Assembly (NCBI GenBank): GCA_041744735.1
Contig: JBGTKH010000453.1
Coordinates: forward strand, 1-29,150
Length of the DNA: 29,150 bases
Reading direction: 5' to 3'
Origin: JBGTKH01 sp041744735
Lineage (GTDB): Bacteria; Planctomycetota; Planctomycetia; Pirellulales; Pirellulaceae
Position numbers and translations under genes: made by a program. How positions within the stretch are numbered: the first letter of the stretch is position 1; the number at the start of each line of letters is the position of its first letter. Below are positions 6,215-14,366 of the stretch, one piece after another. Below the pieces are notes generated by a model, which worked only from the letters and a program-made list of their open reading frames with translations, did not search any database and was not told where the DNA came from.

Positions 6215-8602
6215 ATGAGCACGTTGTTGATGTTAATTCCCGGCTTGCCCTTGGCCGCGGCGATTGTGACCGCGGTGTTCGGCCCGCGCGTATTGCGGTC
6301 GCAAAGTCACTGGCCGACGGTGCTGGCCTTGATCGGCTCGTTCGCGTGCAGCGCCGCCCTGCTGTATCAGATCTCGCGGCAGCAGCCGGTCGAACCCGGC
6401 GTGGAGACGAAAGGTTTTGAATACGTGTGCCGCATTTGGACATGGGCCAACATTGCCGGCGCATACGATCAGCCGCCTCAGCCGGGCGAAACGCCCCAAT
6501 CCGTGGTCGCAGGCGGTCGACGCGACTTTCGCATCGACGTCACGCTGCGAGCCGACGCCTTGACCGGCATCATGCTGGCGATGGTTACGTTTGTTTCGTC
6601 GCTGGTGGCCATTTTTGCCGTCGGCTACATGCACGGCGACCGCGGTTACTGGCGGTTCTTCTCGTACATTTCGTTGTTCGTGTTTTCGATGACGATGCTG
6701 GTGTCGGTCAGCAACTTTGTCTTGCTGTACGTGTTCTGGGAAGCGGTCGGCGTGTGCAGTTACCTGCTGATCGGCTTCTGGTATCACAAGCCCGAAGCCG
6801 CCGCGGCCGGTAAAAAGGCATTTCTGGTCAACCGCGTCGGCGACTTTGGATTCGCGTTGGCGTTGTTTCTGATTTGGACGAACTACTATACGCTGAACTT
6901 TCACGACGAAAGTTCTGTGAAGCCGGCATTTGGGTCCGCGGCTGTGGCCAGCGGGGCTGCCGAATCCGGCAACACCCCACCGCCCGGCGTGCTCTCACCT
7001 TCGCGCATCGAGGCCAACGACTATTACGGCGGAGCATTGGGGTTGGCCATTTGCCTGCTGTTACTGTTGGGCGCGTGCGGCAAGAGCGCTCAATTCCCGC
7101 TGCACGTGTGGTTGCCCGATGCAATGGAAGGCCCGACGCCCGTCAGCGCGCTCATTCACGCGGCCACGATGGTCACGGCCGGCGTGTACATGGTCACGCG
7201 CTGCACGCCGCTGTTTTTGGCATCGCCTGATGCGCAGCTTGTCGTGGCGGTGATTGGCGGCTTCACGGCGCTGCTGGCCGGCTTGATCGCGCTCACGCAA
7301 TACGATTTGAAGCGCGTGCTGGCCTATTCGACGATCAGCCAACTCGGCTACATGTTCCTCGGTCTCGGCACATGCACGCTGGCTGGCATCACCGCGGGCA
7401 TGTTTCACCTGTTCACGCACGCGTTCTTCAAAGCTCTGCTGTTCCTCGGCGCCGGCAGTGTGATGCACGCGATGGGGCACGTGATCGACATGCGGCGCTT
7501 CAGCGGGCTGCGCAAGATCATGCCAGTTACGCATTTCACGTTTCTCGCCGGTTGTTTGGCACTGGCCGGCGTGTTTCCGCTTTCGGGATTTTGGAGCAAA
7601 GACGCGATTGTCGCTGCCGTTCATGAGAAGGCGTATCCAGCGGCGCATGAATCGATGGCCGGCGCGCATGCGCCTGCGAACGAAGAGTCCGATGACGCCG
7701 CATCCCACGCCCGGCCGACACCTGAAACCGTCCTGCCGCTCACAGATGATCAACGAGCCACGATTTACGGTTGCTTGTTCTACGCGGCCTTGTTCACCGC
7801 GTTCCTTACGGCCGTCTACACGTTCCGCGCGTTCTTTATGACTTTCTACGGACCGGAGCGAGTGCCGCACGAGGCCGGGCATCACGCGCATGAATCGCCC
7901 CAGGTGATGTGTGTGCCGTTGGCTGTGTTAGCTGCCGGCGCGATCTTTGTTGGTTTGTATTTCGAGTTCACCGGTTCGTTTGCCGGATTCTTACAGCCGC
8001 TGTTGCCGTTTGCGCCGCACGCTCACGAAATCAATCTGCCGATCGCGGTTACGAGTACGCTAATTGCAGTGTCCGGCATCGGCTTGGCCGGTCACCTGTA
8101 CTTGGGCGATGCGCGCGAAGTGCAGTGGTTGACGTCGCTGTTGCGATTCGATTGGATGGCGCGGCTGGCCGACGCCGGTTGGGTCGCACGGCTCAAGCAG
8201 CTTGGACCCGTGGCCGCCGTGAACCGCGCTGCCCGGGCCGTCGGATTGGGATTGCTGGCAACACTGGTCGGCTACGTGCTGCTATTGGTCGTGCTGATCC
8301 TGGCCGCGCCGCTGCTGATTTGTCATTACTTCTCGCCGTACCGGTTGTCCTATCACAAGTTTTTCTTCGACGAGATTTACGGTGCGCTAGTGGTGTGGCC
8401 GCTACGAGCGCTGGCGGCGGTCAGCTTCTGGTTCGACCGCTGGATTGTCGACGGGCTGGTGAACTTCTGCGGTCGCGTTCCGCCCGCAGTTGGGACGTTG
8501 ATGCGGTCGCTGCAAATGGGACTGGTACAGTTTTACGCGCTGGCCATGGTGCTGGGTGTGTTGATCTTGATCGCAGCTCGCATGTTTGGTCTTGGTGGCT
8601 GA
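6215..8602 (+). CDS. nuoL: NADH-quinone oxidoreductase subunit L (antiporter-like)
   Basis: NuoL is the distal antiporter-like proton channel of complex I, with the long lateral helix at its C-terminus. Diagnostic stretches are FWEAVGVCSYLLIGFWYHKP, then KKAFLVNRVGDFGFALALF, KSAQFPLHVWLPDAMEGPTP, VSALIHAATMVTAGVYMVTR, and FTHAFFKALLFLGAGSVMHA. The conserved Glu (FWEAVG) and Lys residues of the proton path are present. At 795 residues it is longer than the usual 610-680. The extra length includes a soluble insert at about residues 470-510 rich in Ala, His, Glu and Asp (PAAHESMAGAHAPANEESDD), and a long loop around 100 residues from the N-terminus. The TGA at 8600-8602 shares its last base with the nuoM ATG. 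Confidence 0.96.
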   Translation: MSTLLMLIPGLPLAAAIVTAVFGPRVLRSQSHWPTVLALIGSFACSAALLYQISRQQPVEPGVETKGFEYVCRIWTWANIAGAYDQPPQPGETPQSVVAGGRRDFRIDVTLRADALTGIMLAMVTFVSSLVAIFAVGYMHGDRGYWRFFSYISLFVFSMTMLVSVSNFVLLYVFWEAVGVCSYLLIGFWYHKPEAAAAGKKAFLVNRVGDFGFALALFLIWTNYYTLNFHDESSVKPAFGSAAVASGAAESGNTPPPGVLSPSRIEANDYYGGALGLAICLLLLLGACGKSAQFPLHVWLPDAMEGPTPVSALIHAATMVTAGVYMVTRCTPLFLASPDAQLVVAVIGGFTALLAGLIALTQYDLKRVLAYSTISQLGYMFLGLGTCTLAGITAGMFHLFTHAFFKALLFLGAGSVMHAMGHVIDMRRFSGLRKIMPVTHFTFLAGCLALAGVFPLSGFWSKDAIVAAVHEKAYPAAHESMAGAHAPANEESDDAASHARPTPETVLPLTDDQRATIYGCLFYAALFTAFLTAVYTFRAFFMTFYGPERVPHEAGHHAHESPQVMCVPLAVLAAGAIFVGLYFEFTGSFAGFLQPLLPFAPHAHEINLPIAVTSTLIAVSGIGLAGHLYLGDAREVQWLTSLLRFDWMARLADAGWVARLKQLGPVAAVNRAARAVGLGLLATLVGYVLLLVVLILAAPLLICHYFSPYRLSYHKFFFDEIYGALVVWPLRALAAVSFWFDRWIVDGLVNFCGRVPPAVGTLMRSLQMGLVQFYALAMVLGVLILIAARMFGLGG

Positions 8603-10320
8603 TGGACATGTCCTCGCTACTAATCGTGACCATCTTCCTGCCGCTGTTGGGCGCGGTGTTGATGTGGGTGCTTGCGCCGTTGGGGCGCCCCGTTGTGCGT
8701 TGCGGTGCGCTGCTCACGACGTTGATCACGTTAGCGCTGGCCTGCGTGTTGGTGGCGAACTTCCCCGCGAGCGGCGACGCCGCGGAGCTGGCCGTTTATG
8801 CCGGGAGCGATACACCGTGGCTGTCGTCGTTCGGGCTGGACGTTCGCTTCAGCGTTGCGCTGGACGGTCTTGGGTTGTGGCTGTTCGGTTTGTCGGCGCT
8901 GTTGATGGTCACGTGCGTGTTGGTCAGTTGGGAAGCCATCGAAGAGCGTGCGCCGTTGTTCTATGCGATGTTGCTGTTGTTGGAGTGCGGCTGTCTCGGC
9001 GTGTTTACTGCTCGCGACATTATCCTGTTCTATATCTTCTTTGAGTTCACGCTGATCCCGCTGTTCTTCTTGATCGGAATCTGGGGCAGCGACCAGCGGC
9101 GATATGCGGCCGTGAAGTTTTTTCTGTTCACGCTGGCCGGCAGCGTGCTAACGTTCCTCGGTTTGCTGGCGATTGTGTTGTGGGACTTCAAACAGGCGGA
9201 TACCGGCGTGGCGCGGTTTTCGATCCCTGACTTAACCGCATCGCTTCAGGCCAACCCAATGCCGGCGACGCTACAGTTGTGGATCTTCCTGGCACTGTTC
9301 GCCGGCTTCGCGATCAAGGTGCCGCTGTTTCCGCTGCACACATGGTTGCCGCTGGCGCACACCGAAGCGCCGACGGCAGGCAGCGTTTTTCTGGCGGGTA
9401 TTCTACTGAAGATCGGCACGTACGGATTTCTGCGGTTCAGCATTCCGATGCTGCCCCAGGCGACGGCCACTTGCATGCCGTGGCTGTTGTGGCTGGCCGT
9501 GATCGGCATCTTGTACGGTGCGCTCGTGGCGTTGGCGCAGAGTGACATCAAACGGCTGATTGCTTATTCCAGCGTCAGTCACCTCGGCTTCTGCATGCTC
9601 GGCCTGTTCGCGCTCAACCGCCTGGGAGTGCAAGGCGGCACGCTGCAGATGATCAATCACGGCATCTCGACCGGGGCGCTATTCGCGATTGTGGGAATGC
9701 TATACGAACGTTACCACACACGCGAGATCAGCCAGCTCAGCGGTCTGTCGCGGCGCACTCCGTGGCTGGCGTTTTTCATGGTGCTGTTCACGTTGTCCAG
9801 CGTCGGCCTGCCGGGCATGAACGGGTTCGTCGGCGAATTCCTGTTGCTGCTGGGCATGTTCCAACTTGCCCAGGCCGAAGCGCCGGGTCTGCTCAAAGTA
9901 CAGTGGACGGTAATCGCGGTGCTGGCCGTGTCGGGCGTGGTGCTCGGTGCGTGGTACATGTTGTGGTTGGTGCAGCGCGTGTTTTTCGGGCCGTTGAAAG
10001 AGCCGCATGCGGAAGCGGGGCACAGCGGCGATCAGCAAAGTAGGACGGATTGGCAATCCGTCCCACAGGGACATCACGAAACGGTCCGTGACCTCAAATG
10101 GCGCGAGATCTTCGCTCTGGCACCGCTGGCCGTGTTTGTGTTTTGGATCGGATTATATCCGCAGTTTTTTCTCAAGCGAATGCAGCCCACGCTGGACGCG
10201 ACGGTGACGGCGGTTCAGCCTGAAGTGAAGCGCGTGCTCGAACAGCGTTATGGAGCCCCGGAGCGCACGACCGGAACGAACGAGGAGCGTACAGGGGAGA
10301 ATTTAACTCGTGTTCGTTGA
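8602..10320 (+). CDS. nuoM: NADH-quinone oxidoreductase subunit M (antiporter-like), with repeat-derived loop
   Basis: NuoM is the middle antiporter-like proton channel of complex I. Signatures are FFEFTLIPLFFLIGIWGS (conserved Glu), KVPLFPLHTWLPLAHTEAPT (conserved Lys), AGSVFLAGILLKIGTYGFLR and AYSSVSHLGFCMLGLFALN. The start is ATG at 8602, overlapping the nuoL stop; ATG at 8608 is a close alternative. The open frame continues upstream to 7909 but that part is a nuoL shadow in another frame. The protein has 572 residues, about 60 more than usual. The excess lies in the polar loop before the last helix: residues 481-488 read RTDWQSVP and are encoded by a palindromic repeat element at 10040-10066. 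The GTG start of nuoN lies 11 bases inside the 3' end. Confidence 0.95.
   Translation: MDMSSLLIVTIFLPLLGAVLMWVLAPLGRPVVRCGALLTTLITLALACVLVANFPASGDAAELAVYAGSDTPWLSSFGLDVRFSVALDGLGLWLFGLSALLMVTCVLVSWEAIEERAPLFYAMLLLLECGCLGVFTARDIILFYIFFEFTLIPLFFLIGIWGSDQRRYAAVKFFLFTLAGSVLTFLGLLAIVLWDFKQADTGVARFSIPDLTASLQANPMPATLQLWIFLALFAGFAIKVPLFPLHTWLPLAHTEAPTAGSVFLAGILLKIGTYGFLRFSIPMLPQATATCMPWLLWLAVIGILYGALVALAQSDIKRLIAYSSVSHLGFCMLGLFALNRLGVQGGTLQMINHGISTGALFAIVGMLYERYHTREISQLSGLSRRTPWLAFFMVLFTLSSVGLPGMNGFVGEFLLLLGMFQLAQAEAPGLLKVQWTVIAVLAVSGVVLGAWYMLWLVQRVFFGPLKEPHAEAGHSGDQQSRTDWQSVPQGHHETVRDLKWREIFALAPLAVFVFWIGLYPQFFLKRMQPTLDATVTAVQPEVKRVLEQRYGAPERTTGTNEERTGENLTRVR
10040..10066. repeat. Palindromic REP-like element inside nuoM
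   Basis: Arms GGACGGATT (10043-10051) and AATCCGTCC (10055-10063) pair perfectly around the loop GGC, with near-symmetric flanks GTA and CAC. It matches the array units at 13534-13645. The element is read in frame as RTDWQSVP within a soluble loop of NuoM. Confidence 0.85.
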
Positions 10321-11941
10321 CTATCAAACAATCGTCGCCCTTTTGCCCGAAGTGATCCTGGTGGCGCTGGCTACGTGGATCTACATCGGCAGCACGCTCA
10401 CGCGCAGCCGCACCTGGTGGGTGATGTTCGCCGTCGCCACTTATCTGGTCGCGGGGTTCGCGCTGTTTCAGCAATATCCGCCCACGGAAACACCGACGGG
10501 GCCACTGTCCGCCGACTCTTTGGCCTATGGAGTGCGCTGGTTGGCGCTCTTGGTGGGCCTGCTCTTCACGCTGATTGCCGCGCGCGCCGCCAGCCGCGAA
10601 TTAGCCGGCGAATATTTGGGCACGCTGATGTTGGTGGTTGTGGGCGTGATGCTAGTCGCGTTGGCCAACGAACTTGTGTTTTTGTTTGTCGCGCTGGAGT
10701 TGATTTCGATTCCCACCTACGTGCTGCTGTTCTTAGGCCGCCGCGACCGGGCGACGGGCGAAGCGACGGCCAAGTATTTTTTCTTGAGCATCCTCTCGTC
10801 GGCCATTCTGCTGTATGGCTTCAGTTTCCTGTACGGCATCGCCGGCTCGACGTACCTGCCCGACATTCATGCCGCGCTCACAGCGTCGACCGCCGAGCAG
10901 TCGGCAAACGGTCTCATGTCGCTCGCGCCAATTGCGCTGGTGCTGATTGTCGCCGGGCTTGGATTCAAAATCGCCGCCGTGCCGTTTCACTTTTATGCAC
11001 CGGACGTTTATCAAGGCACCACGAACGCTAACGCTGGCTTGCTGGCGGTGGCGCCGAAGATCGCGGGCGTGGTAGCGCTGGTGCGGTTGCTCGCGTACGC
11101 CATGCCCGCAGAGGGCGAGTTCGCGTGGCAGTTGACGATGGTCCTGGCGATGCTGACCATGACGATCGGCAACATCTGTGCTTTGTGGCAGCAAAACATG
11201 CGGCGGCTGATGGCCTACTCGTCGATTGCTCACAGCGGCTACATGCTGCTGGGTTTGTCTGCGGGGCTGGCCGTGCCGGAGAGTGGCGGTGTGGCGGCGA
11301 CGCTGTTTTATCTGCTGGTCTACGCGTTGGCCTCGGTGGGAACGTTCGCCGCGTTGGCTTTGTTGAGCGACGAACGGCGCGAGCTGAACGACGTCGATTC
11401 GTTGGCGGGCCTGGCTCGCAATCGCCCGGTTGTTGCGGGTGCGATTGCGATCTTCATGTTCTCGCTGGCCGGAATCCCGCCGCTGGCCGGGTTCATGGGC
11501 AAGTTCGCGCTGTTCACCAGCGCGATCCGCGTGGCGACGGGTTCGTCGTCGCTGGCGTTCACCGCGCTGGCCATTGTCGGGGCCGTTAACGCCGCGATTG
11601 CCGCCGCGTATTACTTACGAGTCATCGCGGTGATGTACTTCCGCCCGCCGGTAACAGAAGATCACCCGGCCGATGCGGCCGGCAGTTGGGCGGCGATGAT
11701 GGCCTGTGCCATGTTGGTGGTGGCGGTGGGAATCGTGCCCGGTCCCGTCGCCGATCATGTGGGATTCGCCGAACAAGCCGTGCAGCAAGCCAAGAATCGC
11801 CGGACCCAGTCTGCCCCGGCTGCCCACACTGGGTCGGCGAACTCGGCGATTCAGGCTGCTATGGTTTCGGCTGGCCGACGAGCCGACGTCCCACAAGACG
11901 AATCTAAGCAAACCCGTGTCCCGGCCAACAGACCGAGGTAA
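10310..11941 (+). CDS. nuoN: NADH-quinone oxidoreductase subunit N (antiporter-like)
   Basis: NuoN is the proximal antiporter-like proton channel of complex I and the last gene of the operon. Signatures are LVFLFVALELISIPTYVLLF (conserved Glu), FLGRRDRATGEATAKYFFLS, LGFKIAAVPFHFYAPDVYQG and MRRLMAYSSIAHSGYMLLGL. The start is GTG at 10310, inside the nuoM end, with AGGGGAG at 10292-10298. At 543 residues it is longer than the usual 480-500. The last about 50 residues (after VGFAEQAVQQAKNRR) are polar, low in conservation by eye, and encode an inverted repeat GACCCAGT/ACTGGGTC (11803-11810/11828-11835). This tail may be a later addition from repeat DNA. Confidence 0.94.
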   Translation: MFVDYQTIVALLPEVILVALATWIYIGSTLTRSRTWWVMFAVATYLVAGFALFQQYPPTETPTGPLSADSLAYGVRWLALLVGLLFTLIAARAASRELAGEYLGTLMLVVVGVMLVALANELVFLFVALELISIPTYVLLFLGRRDRATGEATAKYFFLSILSSAILLYGFSFLYGIAGSTYLPDIHAALTASTAEQSANGLMSLAPIALVLIVAGLGFKIAAVPFHFYAPDVYQGTTNANAGLLAVAPKIAGVVALVRLLAYAMPAEGEFAWQLTMVLAMLTMTIGNICALWQQNMRRLMAYSSIAHSGYMLLGLSAGLAVPESGGVAATLFYLLVYALASVGTFAALALLSDERRELNDVDSLAGLARNRPVVAGAIAIFMFSLAGIPPLAGFMGKFALFTSAIRVATGSSSLAFTALAIVGAVNAAIAAAYYLRVIAVMYFRPPVTEDHPADAAGSWAAMMACAMLVVAVGIVPGPVADHVGFAEQAVQQAKNRRTQSAPAAHTGSANSAIQAAMVSAGRRADVPQDESKQTRVPANRPR

Positions 11942-12000
11942 CCTTGCGGGCCGGGCCGGAGGTCAACCATCCAACAACGCCCAGCAGCCTGAATTCGACC

Positions 12001-12089
12001 GCCTACCCTAGCATTCCGCGGTGACAACCTACGGTCACAGCGCGCGGTGAAAATGGGCGAATCGCCACGATCTTCTCGCGGGCTATAAT
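12001..12089 (+). promoter_or_regulatory. Candidate promoter of the regulator gene
   Basis: The perfect -10 hexamer TATAAT lies at 12084-12089, 71 bases before the chosen start. The matching -35 region (about 12060-12067) is a poor fit to TTGACA. Just upstream, GTGAC and GTCAC form an inverted repeat (about 12021-12037) that could be an operator. The 218 bases between nuoN and the regulator hold no other feature I can support. Confidence 0.4.
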
Positions 12090-12159
12090 GACCTGAACGG
12101 TCCTAATGCCAATTGGAACGGACAGCGACCCTTTCACACCCCACAGAGGGGTAAGGCCG

Positions 12160-13575
12160 ATGGCGCGTAATCGTTCGACTGCCGGCGCATTGCAACGGCT
12201 GATGTCCGAGAGTTCGCTGCCGGTCTATGTGCTGGACGACCAGCGGCGCATCGTGTACTGCAATCCGGCCTGCGTTGAGTGGACCGGAATCGAGGCGGCC
12301 CAGTTGATCGGTGCACGGTGCGATTATCACTCGCTGCCGCAGGATTCGGATGGCGAGCGAGCGGCGGCTGGGTTGTGCCCGCCGCCGGAAGTCTTCGGCG
12401 GTCAACGAGCCAGCGCGGCCGTTTCCTGCCGACGCGCGACGGGCGAGTTGTCGCGGCGCTGGGCCACGTTCGTTCCACTGTCGCACACCGAGGAAAATGC
12501 CGGCGTGATCGCGGTGGTTGATGGCAATGACCTGTCCGACAACGAACCGGTCGATTCCGCTGTTGATGAACTTACGCCCGCCGAAATTCACCAGCGGCTC
12601 ATGACCTTTCGCCAAGTCACCGCGGCGCCGTATCGCATCAGCCAATTGGTCGGCGAGAGTGCACTGGTGCGCCGCGTGCGAGCGCAAGTTGCACTGGCGG
12701 CTCACAGCGACGCCGGCGCGTTGATCATTGGTCCGCGCGGCAGCGGGCGCGAGCACGTGGCGCGCACGATTCACTACGGCGACTCGCGGCTGTCTGCCGG
12801 GCGGCTGTTGCCCGTTGCTTGCCCGCTGTTCGACGCCGAACTACTGCAAACTACGATTCGCGATTTCAAGCGTCGGCCCGCGGAATCGGCGGGGCAGCGG
12901 GCCGGTTCGGTGATGTTATTGGACGTCGATCAGTTGCCCGCCGATGCTCAGATCGAACTGGCCGGGTTCTTCAGTCTGCCGGACTTCAGTTTGCGGACGA
13001 TTGCGACGGCGCGTCGACCTCTGTTGGAATCAGCCGACGAGGGACAGTTTCGTCAAGATTTGGCGTTCGCACTGAGCACCTTAGTAATCGAACTGCCCGC
13101 GCTCGCCGATCGCCCGGAAGACATTCCGCTGTTGGCTCAGCTTTTTTTGGAAGAGGTAAATGCCGCGGGCGGTACGCAGTTCAGCGGCTTTACCTCCGAT
13201 GCGCTCGACCGATTCGCCGCGTATCCTTGGCCCGGCAATTTGGACGAGTTGGCCGACTTCGTGCGACAAGCCTGCAATCGCGCAGCCGGACCGCTGATCG
13301 CGCCGGCCGACTTGCCCGAGCGAATCAAACTGTCGGCCGACGCCCAAGCCTTCGCGCCACGGCATGAAGAGACGATCGTGCTGGATGACTTTCTGGCCGA
13401 GATCGAAACGGAATTGATTCGCCGCGCACTGGCCCGCGCGAAGGGAAACAAAACTCGGGCGGCCGAATTGCTCGGAATCAACCGCGCCCGGCTGCTGCGC
13501 CGCATGGCTCAGATCGGTTTAGACGACGCCGTAGGACGGATTGCCAATCCGTCCGAAACAACGGGGACGGATTAG
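12160..13575 (+). CDS. PAS / degenerate sigma-54-type AAA+ / Fis-HTH transcriptional regulator
   Basis: The domain order is that of an NtrC-family regulator. From the chosen ATG, a PAS-like region is at about residues 14-125 (LPVYVLDDQRRIVYCNPACV), an AAA+ domain at 160-390, and a Fis-type helix-turn-helix at 418-454 (KGNKTRAAELLGINRARLLR). The AAA+ fold is recognisable from RPEDIPLLAQLFL and YPWPGNLDELADFV. Key residues are changed, however. Walker A is GPRGSGRE with Arg for Lys, Walker B is LLDVDQ without the Glu, there is no GAFTGA loop, and the sensor 2 Arg of GNxREL is Asp. It probably binds DNA but cannot hydrolyse ATP or remodel sigma-54 in the usual way. The start at 12160 has AGAGGGG at 12145-12151; ATG at 12106 is the alternative. 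The last 14 residues and the stop come from a palindromic repeat array. Confidence 0.85.
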   Translation: MARNRSTAGALQRLMSESSLPVYVLDDQRRIVYCNPACVEWTGIEAAQLIGARCDYHSLPQDSDGERAAAGLCPPPEVFGGQRASAAVSCRRATGELSRRWATFVPLSHTEENAGVIAVVDGNDLSDNEPVDSAVDELTPAEIHQRLMTFRQVTAAPYRISQLVGESALVRRVRAQVALAAHSDAGALIIGPRGSGREHVARTIHYGDSRLSAGRLLPVACPLFDAELLQTTIRDFKRRPAESAGQRAGSVMLLDVDQLPADAQIELAGFFSLPDFSLRTIATARRPLLESADEGQFRQDLAFALSTLVIELPALADRPEDIPLLAQLFLEEVNAAGGTQFSGFTSDALDRFAAYPWPGNLDELADFVRQACNRAAGPLIAPADLPERIKLSADAQAFAPRHEETIVLDDFLAEIETELIRRALARAKGNKTRAAELLGINRARLLRRMAQIGLDDAVGRIANPSETTGTD

Positions 13576-13650
13576 CAATCCGTCATAACAAGGCGGACGG
13601 ATTAGCAATCCGTCATAACAAGGCGGACGGATTAGCAATCCGTCCTACGA
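13531..13650. repeat. Four-copy palindromic repeat array covering the regulator's stop codon
   Basis: Four palindromes GACGGATT-NNN-AATCCGTC lie at 13535-13553, 13566-13584, 13596-13614 and 13626-13644. The last three have an exact 30-base period with the identical spacer ATAACAAGGCG. The first has a slightly different loop (GCC rather than AGC). The outside edges are mirror images (GTAGGACGG at 13531 and CCGTCCTAC ending at 13649). The regulator's TAG (13573-13575) overlaps the loop of copy 2. The same unit occurs once inside nuoM. Confidence 0.92.
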
Positions 13651-13736
13651 AAGTCGCCGCATGCCACGGACCGCCACGGCCGGTTGCGAATGTGAACAGT
13701 CACCTTTACGATACCTGAGAGGCCGTGAATGACTTC

Positions 13737-13799
13737 GTAGCTGAACTCGCAAGAGTTCAGTGGTCTCGGAGGAATCTGAAGTCTTGCGACTTCAGCTAC
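13737..13799. repeat. Inverted pair of GCAA-loop hairpins (REPIN-like)
   Basis: Hairpin A is CTGAACTCGCAAGAGTTCAG (13741-13760) with loop GCAA. Hairpin B (13776-13795) reads the same on the other strand except for one exchanged base pair (C-G to G-C), so pairing is kept. GTAG before A and CTAC after B extend the mirror symmetry. The spacer is 15 bases. Two inverted palindromes with a short spacer is the arrangement called REPIN in other bacteria. Confidence 0.85.
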
Positions 13800-13802
13800 G
13801 CC

Positions 13803-14231
13803 ATGCGAGCCGGGCGATTGATTGTTTGCGAGAAAACGGGCAGTTGGGCGCACGCTCTGCGACAAGCCATGCCGGGCGGTGGCCGTATGTACGAAACGCG
13901 CAGCTTGCCCGATTGCTGGGACGAGTTGGCACGCAGCCCGGCCAGCTTCGTGATGATCGAGGTAACGCCGACGAATGTCGAGCCGCTGCTGGAGATGTTG
14001 GCCCGCATGCGGCGGCATTACCCAGCGGCTCGCGGGGTGGTCGTCGCGGGGCGAGAGTTGCGGTCGTTTCAGTGGCTTGTCCGCGAAGCGGGCGCGATTC
14101 ACTTCGCAAGCTCGCCGCGGCGGCTGGCCACCGTCGTGCAATTGGCCGAGCGGCACTTGGCCGCGTTGCCGGACGAAGATTTGTCGCTGACCGAGCGAAT
14201 CCTCGACCGGCTGCCGTGGAAGAGTGTGTAG
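13803..14231 (+). CDS. Small protein with receiver-like secondary-structure pattern, no phospho-Asp
   Basis: I do not recognise a named family. The 142 residues alternate strand and helix in the order of a response-regulator receiver: RLIVCEK, helix, RMYETRS, helix, FVMIEVT, helix, RGVVVAG, helix, AIHFASS, and a final helix PRRLATVVQLAERHLA. The acidic residue expected at the end of strand 3 is replaced (VMIEVT), and the acidic pair after strand 1 is reduced to one Glu, so phosphorylation is unlikely. The fold call is inference from pattern only. The open frame extends upstream to GTG at 13725, but residues there are encoded by the hairpin pair at 13737-13799, so ATG at 13803 is preferred although it lacks a clear ribosome site. 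It follows the degenerate regulator and may act with it. Confidence 0.6.
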   Translation: MRAGRLIVCEKTGSWAHALRQAMPGGGRMYETRSLPDCWDELARSPASFVMIEVTPTNVEPLLEMLARMRRHYPAARGVVVAGRELRSFQWLVREAGAIHFASSPRRLATVVQLAERHLAALPDEDLSLTERILDRLPWKSV

Positions 14232-14241
14232 ATAGGTCGAT

Positions 14242-14309
14242 CGTTTAACGGCAAGCCGAAGGCGACGGCAAGCCGGCTGCAACCGTCGCCTTCGGCTTGC
14301 CGTTAAACG
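14242..14309. repeat. Long perfect inverted repeat upstream of mrp
   Basis: Arms of 27 bases (14242-14268 and 14283-14309) are perfectly complementary around a 14-base loop. The left arm begins CGTTTAACGGCAAGCCGAAG. No T-run follows, so it is not a standard intrinsic terminator. It shares the core AGCCGAAGGCGA and outer GTTTAAC with the inverted repeat after mrp. Confidence 0.9.
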
Positions 14310-14366
14310 GGAAACGGATTGGATTCTTGTTCCTTCAGATTTTGTACATTCATTGGAGAATCATTC

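Noticed and set aside
7909..8601. Long N-terminal extension of NuoM (open frame begins at 7909)
   Set aside because: This part overlaps nuoL in another frame and has shadow-like Arg/Ala/Gly composition; the NuoM family start is at 8602-8608.
13531..13650. CRISPR-like array (regular repeats with spacers)
   Set aside because: The repeats are short full palindromes, the 11-base spacers are identical, and no cas gene is nearby. It is a palindromic repeat array.
14242..14309. Intrinsic terminator between the receiver-like gene and mrp
   Set aside because: The stem is very long and perfect but no T-run follows on either strand, and the same family occurs after mrp. A repeat element is the better call.
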